Below, piece by piece: positions 10,625 through 21,234 of a DNA stretch of 64,000 nt (position 1 is the stretch's first letter; the number at the start of each line of letters is the position of its first letter). The notes below the pieces were generated by a model, which ran no database searches, had not been told where the DNA came from, and saw only the letters and a program-made list of their open reading frames with translations. The position numbers and the translations under genes were made by a program. Source of the DNA: Achatina immaculata (lineage: Eukaryota; Mollusca; Gastropoda; Stylommatophora; Achatinidae); assembly GCA_009760885.1 (NCBI GenBank), contig CM019712.1, positions 28,793,695 to 28,857,694 of the forward strand, read 5' to 3'.

Positions 10625-11480
10625 AGGTAAATGTCAAGACAGAGCAAATAAATCAACTAAGCAACAGTTAAAGAAACATAGAACTAAACAGTAATTAAAC
10701 AAATTAGTCTGGAGCTAAGCAACAGTTAAAGAAACATAGAAATAATAAATGATTAAACAAATTAGTCTGGAGCTAAGCAACAGTTAAAGAAACATAGAAC
10801 TAAACAGTAATTAAACAAATGAGTCTGGAGCTAAGCAACAGTTAAAGAAACAGAACTAAATAGTGATTACACAAATTAGTCTGGAGCTAAGCAACAGTTA
10901 AAGAAACATAGAACTAAATAGTGATTAAACAAATTAGTCTGGAGCTAAGCAACAGTTAAAGAAACATAGAACTAAATAGTGATTAAACAAATTAGTCTGG
11001 AGCTAAGCAACAGTTAAAGAAACATAGAACTAAATAGTGATTAAACAAATAAGTCTGGAGCTAAGCAACAGGAAAAGAAACATAGAACTAAATAGTGATT
11101 AAACAAATTAGTCTGGAGCTAAGCAACAGTTAAAGAAACATAGAACTAAATAGTAATTAAACAAATGAGTCTGGAGCTAAGCAACAGTTAAAGAAACATG
11201 GGACCAACTAGTGATTCAGTTAAAGAAAGGCAAAAGCAATTAGTGACTGAAAAAAGACCCTGAAGCTAAACAAACTGATAAAGGAACATAGAACTGATTA
11301 GTGATTGAACTAAAGATCCAGAAGGAAGCTAAACAAACTGATAAAGGAACATAGAACTGATCAGTGATTGAACTAAAGGTCCTGAAGGATGCTAAACAAA
11401 CTGATAAAGGAACATAGAACTGATTAGTGATTGAACTAAAGTTCCTGAAGGAAGCTAAAGAACACTTAAAGAAAAATAGA
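10625..11480. repeat. 58-bp minisatellite grading into ~62-bp variants
   Basis: About ten copies of a 58-bp unit (attaaacaaattagtctgga, gctaagcaacagttaaagaa, acatagaactaaatagtg) to about 11215. Diverged longer units with aaactgataaaggaacatag follow to about 11480. Confidence 0.9.
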
Positions 11481-11484
11481 GCTA

Positions 11485-12345
11485 ATTCAGTCAGTCATTT
11501 GCATGTCTTTTGCAAATCTTTGCCTCTCTAACAGCTCTCGTGCAGGCCTCTCGGATGTATGCAACAAGTATCAAGTATCATTTTGCTTAATAGCTTTGAG
11601 ATGGCTGATTTCAACAGCCCTTGAAGTTCATTGCATATCCATTTGCAGATTATCAACAATGTCTTGCAGCCATTTTCGCCTTGGTCTTCCTCTCTTTCTT
11701 TTTTCCTATTATGTATCCTTCCAAGACCTAAATTCTCATGACGTTTAATATGTCACAAATATTTAACTTTTCCTCTCTTTAATCTTTCTTACTAGTCAGC
11801 CTTCTTCAATATTAAGTTCTTGTAGTGTGGATATATTTGTTCTTTTTTTTTGTGCCCATGATATTTGAAGAACTCTTTCTCTACGGTAGAGAGTTTCCTG
11901 CATACATTCAAAGGATGGCCTGCTGCTGATGCATCCATTTGCAGATCATCAACGATGTCTTGCAGCCATATTCGCCTTGGTCTTCCTCTCTTTCTTTTTC
12001 CCATCATTTATGTTTCTCAGCTGTTTTGTTAAGTGTCCAGGTCTCACAGGCATATTTTGCGATGGCAATGCCTTTAAAAATCTTACTTGTGTAGTTCTGT
12101 CTGCTCCACTCCACACATTCTTTAGTTGTTTTAACCTCTGAAGAGTGACAGATGTCCTCCGTTTAATTTCCCTCATTGTATCTTCATTATTAGTTAGTAA
12201 TGATCCAAGATATTCAAAACTCTTCACCTCTTCCAGTTTTTCCTCATTGATACATATTTCAGCTGCCTTGTTTGTTTTGTCAGTTAATTTAGTTTTCTTT
12301 GCATTGAGATAGAGGTTTTGCTCTGCACTATTCTTACTATATATT
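11485..12345 (-). mobile_element. LINE-A 3' region, antisense, rearranged
   Basis: On the minus strand this encodes LINE-A C-terminal pieces: EVKSFEYLGSLLTNNEDTMR, LQRLKQLKNVWSGADRTTQV and GKRKRGRPRRIWLQDIVDDL. Two partly overlapping 3' ends occur (about 11485-11760 and 11900-12010), so the copy is internally duplicated or two insertions abut. All frames are broken. Confidence 0.8.
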
Positions 12346-12422
12346 AAACAAACGAGCTTGGAGCTAATGAATATGTAAAGAAATATTTATCTGGAATAAA
12401 ACTATGAATCTGAGACACATTT

Positions 12423-12466
12423 AATAATAATAATAATAATAATAGTATTAATAATAATAATAATGA
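12423..12466. repeat. (AAT)n microsatellite
   Basis: Runs of aat/aataat interrupted once by agtatta. Confidence 0.9.
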
Positions 12467-12524
12467 AATGAAAGTTTATAAGTACACGAAATAATTCCTG
12501 GAGAGAAAAAAAAATGTTGAGATA

Positions 12525-12955
12525 TAGTGAACTGTCATTTCAACATAAAAGTCATTGGATCAGCAGAAACGTGGTTTATTAGAAGAATGTTGCTAATCCC
12601 CTGGACAGCAAAAATAGCTAATGGAGAATGTATGAGAAGAGCTGGAGAGACCAAAAAAAAAAAAAACCTTGTCCAAAAAAAAAAAAAAATAAGCGAAAGA
12701 CAATGTACTTTCATAGGACATGCAATGAAAAGAGTGGGCATTGAAACTATTATAACAACAGGAAAAATAGAAGGTAGAAGATCAAGAGGAAGTCCAAGAA
12801 AAATTATACTGGACAGTCTGACAGGATGGTGTAAGAGGAGATCATCAACTGAGCTTGATGGCCTGCATGAAGGATCGCGTAGTCTGGAGAAGCATAATAG
12901 CCAACGCTAGTCGGCACCTGATGATCGTAATGATGATGATGATGATGATTCATTT
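12525..12955 (+). mobile_element. LINE-D 3' end, sense
   Basis: Encodes the LINE-D C-terminus (AETWFIRRMLLIPWTAKIAN, ECMRRAGET, RQCTFIGHAMKR, TTGKIEGRR), with an A13 run interrupting it. It ends with tcggcacctgatgatcgtaa and an (ATG)n tail. The same end is seen at about 41440-41458. Confidence 0.85.
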
Positions 12956-13011
12956 CAGTGGTTTCCAGAACTAACAGTGCTGTTCTCTTGCAGGTGATAG
13001 GAAGATCCCAG

Positions 13012-13147
13012 GTAGGTAGGTAGATAGGTAGGTAGGTAGATAGGTAGGTAGGTAGGTAGGCAGGTAGGCAAGTAGGCAGGCAGGCAGGTAGGTAGGTAGG
13101 TAGGTAGGCAGCCAGGCAGGCAGGTAGACAGGTAGGTAGGTAGGTAC
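13012..13147. repeat. (GGTA)n microsatellite
   Basis: Tetranucleotide GGTA repeats with gata and ggca variants. Minus-strand open frames give only YLPTYLPT repeats. Confidence 0.95.
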
Positions 13148-13414
13148 AGACAGCCTAATGTAGACAATAAAACATGAAGAAAAATGAGAAGTAATCTGAT
13201 TATGCCCAATGGCAATATCTGAGATAATGTGAAACGAAGCCATGAATTTGTTTCAGAAATAAAAACGGAAAGATGAAGATCTGTGAGCAATAAACACAAG
13301 AAACAGTGATTCAGAATCAGTTATCAGCATCCTGGCTTATATGTCAAGACCCCACGAGATGATAATGAAAAATACAAGAAAATCTGTTGAAATAAAAAAA
13401 AATTGTTTCGTAAA

Positions 13415-13720
13415 AAATCAAGATAATGTTATCAGAGAGCAAGTTATGAAGACGCTGAGATAATGTTATCAGAGAGCAAGTTATGAACATGCTGAGATAA
13501 TGTTATCAGACAGCAAGTTATGAAGACGCTGTCTGGCACAAGTAGAGATTACTTCGATGATTACTGAAACAGAGAGCAGACCATGAATAAGTGTGTCCCG
13601 AGTGCGATGATGCTAATTCCTAGATTCAAGTTTCAGAGTTCAAGTTCTGGACATAATATTTCGAGTACTATGAGGTAAACTATGATTCTGTTACTAGCAG
13701 GTGAACTTCAAACTTAGGTC
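13415..13720. repeat. Short tandem repeat, then unassigned sequence
   Basis: At 13415-13535 there are about three copies of a unit with gataatgttatcagagagca and agttatga. The rest to 13720 shows no recognisable feature. Confidence 0.6.
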
Positions 13721-13890
13721 AATCAGTCATTTGCATGTCCCTTGCTGAACTTTGCCTCCCTAACAGCTCTCCTGTGGGCCTTTCGGTTGTAAGCAAGATG
13801 CACTGCTGCTGATGCCTCCATTTGCAGATTATCAACGATGTCTTTCAGCCATCTTCGCCTTGGTCTTCCTATCTTTCTTTTTTCCAATTA

Positions 13891-15181
13891 CAAGGTCCAA
13901 CAATTAAGTAATGAGACTGAATTTATTAAGTTCAATACAAAAAATGCCATCTATGAAGCAAAGCATGAAATCCAAAGAAGCAACCTTCATCTATGATCTG
14001 GCAACTTTTCATTGTCGCCCGATCAGCAGACGACAAATAACCCGCCATTTTGTTGACCTAGTCAGAGGTGCATTGTTATCAGCATAGAGCAAAAAGCTGA
14101 CATTAAATTCTGTTTAAAACTCGGAAAAAGTGCCCTTGAGACAGCTGAATTGATGCGACAAGTTTATGGGGATAATTGTTTATCTCGTGCACAGATATTC
14201 AGGTGGTATTCGCGATTCAAAAGTGACGTGGAATCGATTACAAATGCAGCTAGACATGGACGCCCAATTTCTGTTCGTAATGAGGAACTCATTGCAAAAA
14301 TCAGAGAACAGATATACGAAGATCGTTATTTGACTGTGAGGATGATGACAGATGAATTTGGTTTAACCGAGAGGCTATTCGTAAAATTTTATTGGAAGAT
14401 TTGGGCAAAGAAAAAAGTTGCTTGCTGGTTTGTACCACATTCGTTGTCTGATGACCAACAACATCAGCGTGTTGAGTACGCAAAAGACATCATCAAAACG
14501 TGTCGCAGAAATAAACATTTCTTAAATTTTATTGTTGCAGAGGATGAAACATGATTTTTCGCTATGATCCCACAACTAAACGCCAAAGTGTTCAGTGGAA
14601 GTCATCATCATCTCCAAAAGGAAAAAATATTCGTCTTCAAAAGTCGAAAGTGAAGACAATGTTGGTGTGCTTTTACGACAGCATAGGAGTTATTCACAAA
14701 AAAATTATTCCAGAGCGACAGACTGTCACTGCCAAAGTTTATTTAAGTATTTTGAAAGGCCTACTGAAAAGGATTCTCCGAGTCCGACCCGAGTAATCAA
14801 CACCTGGCATGATAATGCACCGGCTCACTGGTCGGTAGTTGTACAGGAATTTTTGGCCCAAAAACAGGTGTGTGTTCTCAACCATCCACCCTATTCCCCA
14901 GATTTGTCTTCCTGCAATTATCTTCTATTCCCAAAATTAAAGTTACCATTGAAAGGACGCTTCTTTGACGATACTGATGACATCCAAAGGGCCGTAACAT
15001 CGAGTTTAAATGTCATACCAATAGAAAAACTACAGAGGTCGTTCCAGTGTTTGTTAGATCGTGCCACTCGCTGTATCAATGCACAAGGGGCTTACTTTGA
15101 ATAAAATACAGGTTATATCTTCAACTGTTGTTTATTTTATTTTTTATGTAATTAGTCTCATTACTTAATTGTCGGACCTTG
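13891..15181 (+). mobile_element. Mariner-type transposon, 1291 bp, near-perfect TIRs
   Basis: The ends at 13891-13918 and 15154-15181 are 28-bp inverted repeats with one mismatch (caaggtcc[a/g]acaattaag...). The element is flanked by the TA dinucleotides at 13889-13890 and 15182-15183, the expected target duplication. The size is typical of a full-length mariner. It lies inside a LINE-A copy. TIR preservation suggests fairly recent arrival, but the transposase is broken. Confidence 0.95.
14084..15104 (+). pseudogene. Mariner transposase, frameshifted
   Basis: DDE-type cut-and-paste transposase acting on the surrounding TIRs. The N-terminal helix-turn-helix part reads ADIKFCLKLGKSALETAELM then YGDNCLSRAQIFRWYSRFKS. 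The frame breaks after AEDET at 14552 (one base lost where family members have a Trp codon), runs in another frame to a stop at 14794-14796, and resumes in the third frame with WHDNAPAHWS and PPYSPDLSSCNYLLFPKLK to the stop at 15102-15104. The first two catalytic Asp residues are visible (EDET, HDNA). The residue 34 positions after the second, normally Asp in D,D34D mariners, is Asn (SCNYLLF). No clear ATG is visible upstream of 14084. It cannot encode an active enzyme. Confidence 0.9.
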
Positions 15182-15514
15182 TATGTATCTATCCACGACG
15201 GTCTTCTGTAAATTCTCACGGCGTTTAATGTGTCCAAAATATTTAAGTTTTCTTTGTTTAATCCTCTTTACTAGCCAGCCTTCTTCAATATTAAGTTCTT
15301 ATAGTATAGATATATTTGTTCTTTTTTGGGTCCATGATATTTGAATGACTCTTCTGTAGCATTTACATTCAAAGGTATTTATGTGTTTCTCGGCTGTTTT
15401 GTTAAGTGTCCAGGTCTCACGGGCATATGTTGCAATGGGAAAGATGCATGCCCTTAAAAATCTTATTTTTGTAGTTCTGTCTGCTCCTCTCTGCGGCTTC
15501 TTTACTACCATGAG

Positions 15515-16270
15515 GTAAACTATGATAAAATTACACTAAGATAAACTCTGATTCTGTTACTAACAAGTGAACTTCAAATTTACATGAAGCTAACTGTCTG
15601 GGCATATTCTCGCGCACGAGCAGTGAATATCTCCGGCACCTAAACTTCAGTATCGAACACCGCTTCTTTACAAAAAATCCACACGTACAGTACATCTCAA
15701 GACTGTGTTTGTAGCGCAGTTTTATTTCAGCAACTTTAACTCTGTTGCCCGTGATTCGAATAGTTTACACCATCGATTCACATGTGATTTAGGAAATATA
15801 GAAGCTGAATAAATGCCATCTTCTAGCAAAGACAACTAACAGAAAAATCAGTCCAACACAGTCAGATTCTGCGTAAGTTGAGGAAAAGCATTCGATATAA
15901 TAGACAGATATAAACTGTAGGGAATTTTACAGCATTATGGAGCTAGAACACATTTGAACAATTCTGAAAAAAAAGTATGTGTGTATGTTAACTGCTAGAA
16001 AATATGTACACATTTGTACCAAGAAATTCTGCTTGCAGCACTGAACTAACTTTACACATTTCTTCCCAGTTTTACGAAAAAAAAAGCAGAATCTTTGTAA
16101 ATAGTGAGGTCTTAAGTGATGGAACAAATATGTGTTACATTCTGCAATATGTATAACATAAGAACATACTGAGGTAGCGAAATCATAGTTCTGAGTATCA
16201 TCAACATACACACACAAAACGGTACACAATAAAACTTGTGACAAAAACATGACATATTCATACAGTACTG
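15515..16270. other. No gene recognised
   Basis: AT-rich, single-copy-looking sequence between two LINE-A copies. The minus-strand open frame at 15927-16250 has no recognisable domain. Confidence 0.45.
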
Positions 16271-16274
16271 ATTA

Positions 16275-17890
16275 AGTTCATTCATTCTTTTGCATGTCCC
16301 TTGTGGAACTTTGCCTCCCTAACAGCACTCCTGTAGGCCTCTCGGTTGTGAGCAGGATGGTCTGCTGCTGATGCATCCATTTGCAGATTATCATCGATGT
16401 CTTGCAGCCATCTTCGCCTTAGTCTTCCTCTCTTTCTTTTTCCCATTATGTACCCTTCCAATACGGTTTTTTCTAGATTACCATGACGTTTAATGTGTCC
16501 AAAATATTTAAGTTTTCTCTGTTTAATCCTCTTTACTAGCCAGCCTTCTTCAATATTAAGTTCTTGTAGTATGGATATATTTTTTTATTTTTTGTGTCCA
16601 TGATATTTGAAGAGTTTACTTAGCATTTACTTTCGAAGACATTTATGTGTTTCTCAGCTGTTTTGTTAAGTGTCCAGGTCTCACAGGCATATGTTGCGAT
16701 GAGAAAGATACATGCCTGTAAAAATCTTATTTTTGTAGTTCTGTCTGTTCATCTCCACAGATTCTTTAGTTGTTTTACTTTCTGAAGAGCGATAGATGTC
16801 CTCCTTTTAATTTACCTCATTGCCAGTTTTTCCTCTTTGACACAGATTTCAGCTGCTTTATTTGTTTTGTCAGTTGTCATCAATTTAGTTTTCTTTGCAT
16901 TAAGATAGAGGTTTTCCTCTTCGCTGTTCTTACGGACTGACATAATTAGTTTTTCCATTCCTTTTTGTGTTGTAGACAGTAACATTGTGTCATCAGCATA
17001 TCTAATCTCATAACCTCCAATTGTTATGGCATCGTAATATTCTTTGTCTACATCTTCTCTAACATTCTTCATTATATTTTCAGTATACAAGTTAAATAAG
17101 TAAGGCGACAATATACTCTCCTGACAGACCCCTTGTTTTATGTCAAACCAAGTTGTTGTTTCACCATTTATTCTTACTGCTGCTTGTCGGTCTAGATACA
17201 GCAGTGATGCTAATTGTATCAAATGTGTTGGAAATCCCATTTTTTCTATTATTTCCAAAAGTTTCTGGTGTTGTACACAATCAAATGCCTGTGAGTAGTC
17301 TATAAAGGATAAATATAGATTCACATTAAACTCTCTGCATTTCTCTATTATTAATCTTATATTGAATATATGATCTCTTGATCCTCTTACTTGTCTGAAA
17401 CCAGCTTGGACCATATTGACTTCTTCTATTTTCTTTTGAAGTCTACTCATTATGATTTTTAACAGAATTTTACTGGCATGACTAATCAGGGCAACAGTTC
17501 TGTAGTTTATGCATAATTTCACATTACCCTTTTTTTGGCAGTGGCATGAATATAGTTCTTTTCCATTCTTTTGGCCAAATACCTGAATGCCATATCTTTT
17601 TACATAGTGCATGATAGACTGTTGCACATTCCTTTCCTCCTGCTTTAATAAATTCAGCTGTTATCTCACCACATCCTGGTGATTTACCATTTTTCAGATT
17701 CTTTATTGCCCATAAAACTTCTTCTATTGTCGGTTCGGGTTATTTCTCCTCCAGTAATAATTCACACTGTAGATTTCTGCTTTCACGGTCTGTTGTTTAT
17801 ACATTCTTCTGCAATATTCCTTCCATCTTTCTAGAATTTCCTCTGTCTCTGTCAAGGTATTCCCCATCTCGTCACAAATTACATTTAGCT
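16275..17890 (-). mobile_element. LINE-A antisense, longest copy, with RT domain
   Basis: Runs from the complementary 3' end (tttgcatgtcccttgtggaa) to beyond the start of the reverse-transcriptase domain near 17890. It covers the RT core and the degenerate C-terminal region. The C-terminal part carries stops and deletions (16300-16810). It is 5'-truncated: no endonuclease domain is seen. The sequence upstream of 17627 on the minus strand (NGKSPGCGEITAEFIKAGGK-like) is also RT-proximal but out of frame. Confidence 0.9.
16812..17627 (-). pseudogene. LINE-A reverse transcriptase, partial, open for 271 codons
   Basis: This is the reverse-transcriptase domain of a non-LTR retrotransposon, which copies its RNA at a nicked target. 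Reading from the 5' side, YRTVALISHASKILLKII, VQAGFRQVRGSRD, SFIDYSQAFDCV (first catalytic Asp region), GVCQESILSPYLFNLYTE and RYADDTMLLS (the YADD box) appear in the order expected of RT motifs. GVCQESILSP departs from the usual GVRQGC of relatives such as the copy at about 19100, so substitutions have accumulated. The frame ends at a stop after EEKLAMR, where related copies continue (EVKSFEYLGSLL). No endonuclease domain is attached. Confidence 0.88.
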
Positions 17891-18019
17891 TGGGTAATGA
17901 CACGTAAATTTAAAGTTAATAGATCTACTGTAAATATAAAGTCATATTCCGGTTATCAGAGCTACTGTATGTTCGTTTTTTTTTCTTTACGTGTACTGTG
18001 TCACAGGCAGTAAAAAGGT

Positions 18020-18530
18020 TTAACTTTGAGATGTCTGGCCTGGGACATCCGTTCAAAGATATCCAGACTGGGACACCTGGCCACTGATACATAGGCTAAG
18101 AAATCCGGTCACATACATTCAGAGTGGGACATGTGGTCACAGGTGTCTAGATTTGGTCATCTGTTCCCAGATAACTTGGTCTGAACATCTGTTCCAGATA
18201 TCTAGGCTTAGACATCTGATCCCAGACATCTGGATCTGGACATCTGATCCCAGACATCTGGATCTGGACATCTGATCCCGGACATCTGGATCTGGACATC
18301 TGATCACAGACATCTGGATCTGGACATCTGATCACAGACAATGCGAGTGGTTCATTTGTTTCCATATACCAGGGTCTAGACATCTCATCGCAGATATTTA
18401 TTCTTGGATATCTATTCTCATACATCTGGATCTGGACATCTGATCGCAGACAACATGAGTGGTTTATATGTTTCCAGATACCAGGATCTGGAAATTTCGT
18501 CACAGACATCTCGAGTGGTTCATTTGGCAC
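18020..18530. repeat. 28-bp minisatellite
   Basis: Repeats of catctgatcccagacatctg + gatctgga, best between 18180 and 18340 and degenerate outside. The minus-strand frame 18147-18530 (RCPDPDVWDQMS repeats) is an artefact of the array. Confidence 0.88.
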
Positions 18531-18617
18531 GACGTCTCCAATTTCTGACTTTAAACTTCCCCATTTCCTACTCAGTTATTCTGGATTCTTCTACTTCACA
18601 GCAGTACTTCACATTCA

Positions 18618-19215
18618 TGTCATTTGCATGTCCCTTGCTGAACTTTGCCTCCCTAACAGCTCTCCTGTAGGCCTCTCGGTTGTGAGCAAGATGGCCCGCC
18701 GCTGATGCATCCATTTGCAGATCATCAACGATGTCTTGCAGCCATCTTCTCCTTGGTCTTCCTCTCTTTCTTTTTCCCCATTATGTACCCTCCCAAGACG
18801 GTCTTCTCTAGATTATCATGACGTTTAATGCGTCCAAAATATTTAAGTTTTCTCTCTTTAATCCTCTTTACTAGCCAGCCTTCTTCAATATTAAGTTCTT
18901 GTAGTATGGATATTTTTGTTCTTTTTTGTGTCCATGATATTTGAAGAACTCTTCTGTAGCATTTACATTCAAAGGCATTTACGTGTTTCTCAGCTGTTTT
19001 GTTAAAGTATCCAGGTCTCATTATAACATTCCTCATTATAATTTCAGTACACAAGTTTAATGAGTAAGGTGACAATATGCACCCCTGACGGACCCCTTGT
19101 TTTACGTCAAACCAAGTTGTTTCACCATTTATTCTTACTGCTGCTTGTTGGTCTAGATACAGCAGTGATGTTAATTGTATCAAATGAGTTGGAAATCCCA
19201 TTTGTCCTTCACAAT
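18618..19215 (-). mobile_element. LINE-A antisense with internal deletion
   Basis: On the minus strand a 169-codon frame (18725-19234) joins RT sequence (MGFPTHLIQLTSLLYLDQQA, KQGVRQGCILSPYSLNL) directly to the C-terminus (NKTAEKHVNAFECKCYRRVL, GRIKRHDNLEKTVLGGYIMG). The YADD box and what follows are missing. The deletion happens to leave the frame open, so this is a deleted LINE, not a novel gene. Confidence 0.85.
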
Positions 19216-19261
19216 GTGCAGCAAAACTCTTCACTTCGTAGTGCTAACACAACTAATAAGC

Positions 19262-21234
19262 TTTCTTTTATCTTCTTCTTTTTCTTCCTTCTTCTTTTTT
19301 TTCTTATTTTTTATTAAGCAATATCTCGAGCAACAGAAAATATATGTTCTGAATATTAGAAGACGAGATAATATGAGCTCAGACTGCCAGTGGTTTGGAA
19401 AGAAAGCACCAAGAAAACAGGACGTTAGAAAAACACTTTGACGATAGCTTTAGGGCCATTACAGTGAGACTGTATACTGCCTGGGAGGGCAGAATCTTGG
19501 AGCCACTGACCAATTTCTGGTCTAGATGTTTGACTTTGAGCAAGTGGATGACTCCCAGGGTTACGCGATCGAGCGCTTTGTCATTCTGTTGATTCAAACA
19601 ATGTTGGTAAGGATACACAATGATGATAGTTTACCTGGAAGTTTTGTTTATGGTCTGATAAGAACATGGGGCGATGCCATCCAGGCAGCAGTAATGCTCC
19701 ATCACGAAGTGAAATTCATTTGCCACTCCCTCATTGGCCAAGAACATCGAGGCAAAGAGGCGTGGCCATTGTAGCCAAAGTTCGTCAACTCGAGAAATCA
19801 GGCAACTCAGGAAACAAACAATTTAGGGGACACACAAAGCTAATGTTGGACAACCCTTAAATCATACTTTCCTGGGGTTCGACAACCATGAGTTCAGATA
19901 ACCATGAGTTCAGATAACCATGAAAGTGTGACAGCTCCAGGAATCACAGTGGTAACCTCTGCTGTATTAGGAATTTGTAAAAGCATCCAAATGGTATATG
20001 GCTTCTTTCATGACTTCGTCTGGGTCCACAAGAGAAATCTTACCTTCTCCTGTCTTCCTCCGTCACCTCGGTCTGAGGTCTCACATCAGGGTTCTTAAAT
20101 AGGGTTTTTAAGGTGTCTTAAGTTTAGACACATTGTGGATCTCTCTCACTCTCTCTCTCTCTCACTCACTCACTCCCACTCTCTCACTCTCACTCTCTCT
20201 CACTCTCACTCTCTCACACTCTCACTCTCTCACTCTCACTCTCTCTCACTCACACTCTTTCATTCTCTTCACTCACTAACACTCTCTCTCACTCTCTCTC
20301 TCACTCTCTCTCCCACTCAGTCACTCTCACTCTCACTCACACTCATTCTCTCTCTCACTCTCTCTCTCACTTTCTACTCTCACTCTTTCTCACTTTCATC
20401 CTCTCTCATTCACTCTCACTCTCTCTCTCACTCACTCTCTCTCACTCACTCTCTCTCACTCTCACTTTCTCTCTCTCTCACTCACTCTCTTTCATTCTCT
20501 TCACTCACTAACACTCTCTTTCACTCTCTCTCTCTCACTCACTCTCTTTCATTCTCTTCACTCACTCTCTCACTCTCTCTCCCACTCAGTCACTCTCACT
20601 CTCACTCACACCCATTCTCTCTCACTCACTCTCTCTCATTCTCTACTCTCACTCACTCTCTCACTTTCATTCTCTCTCATTCACTCTCTCTCTCACTTAC
20701 TCTCACTCTCTCTCTCACTCTCTTTCTCATCCTCACTCTCACTCTCTCTCTCGCTCTCACTATCTCTCACTCTCACTCTCTTTCTCACTCTCTCACTCTC
20801 TCTCACTCACTCTCTCTCTTTTACTCTCTCTCACTCTCTCTTTCATTCTCACTCACTCACTCACTCACTCTTATTCTCACTCTCTCTTTCATTCTCACTC
20901 ACTCACTCACTCGCACTCTCTCTCTCTCTCTTTCATTCTCTCTCGCTCACTCTCACCGTCTCGCATTAATCCAGCACAGCCATCTGCACGACCATACAAC
21001 TGGAAAACATCTGGATATGGGCTTGAGGATGACCACGGAAAAAATGGATAGATGGAGTGAAAGACACACAGAGGAATCATGACATGACAGCTACCCATGC
21101 ATCTCACCTTGCCCTAAACCAGTGTCTGAAACTCTGCGATTCTCATAGCATAAGCACACAGATAAGAAGAAGTAAGATTTTTGTTTACACAAAACATCTT
21201 GTCAGCTTAAAATTCCCTGCAGTAAGGTATAAGA
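19262..21234. repeat. Tandem duplication unit 1 (~1.97 kb)
   Basis: Nearly identical to 21235-23208. Both start in ttcttttatcttcttctt, carry about 800 bp of unassigned sequence and a long CT-rich stretch, and end with ctgcagtaaggtataagat. Offsets between matching points are 1969-1973; the differences are small indels in the CT-rich tract. No encoded protein could be recognised in the shared 0.8-kb part (open frames of 64-82 codons on both strands). Confidence 0.93.
20133..20960. repeat. CT-rich simple repeat, CTCACT/CTCTCT mixtures
   Basis: Polypyrimidine stretch of ctctctcactcactctc type. The 315-codon plus-strand frame through it is Ser/Leu/His only (SLSLTHSLS) and is not a gene. Confidence 0.95.

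Larger units (their letters stand above)
13722..15512 (-). mobile_element. LINE-A antisense copy interrupted by a mariner
   Basis: 13722-13890 is the antisense LINE-A 3' end (GHANE to RRRWLQDI). 15182-15512 continues the same element (reverse strand NKTAEKHINTFECKCYRRVI, SWTQKRTNISIL). Removing the mariner and one TA rejoins ttttccaat and tatgtatctatcc, which matches the ttcccattatgtacccttcc of other LINE-A copies. The LINE was therefore resident before the mariner arrived. Confidence 0.88.

Noticed and set aside
20135..21082. 315-codon Ser/Leu/His frame
   Set aside because: It is only a CT-rich simple repeat read in a stop-free frame; the frame at 22104-23024 is the duplicate.
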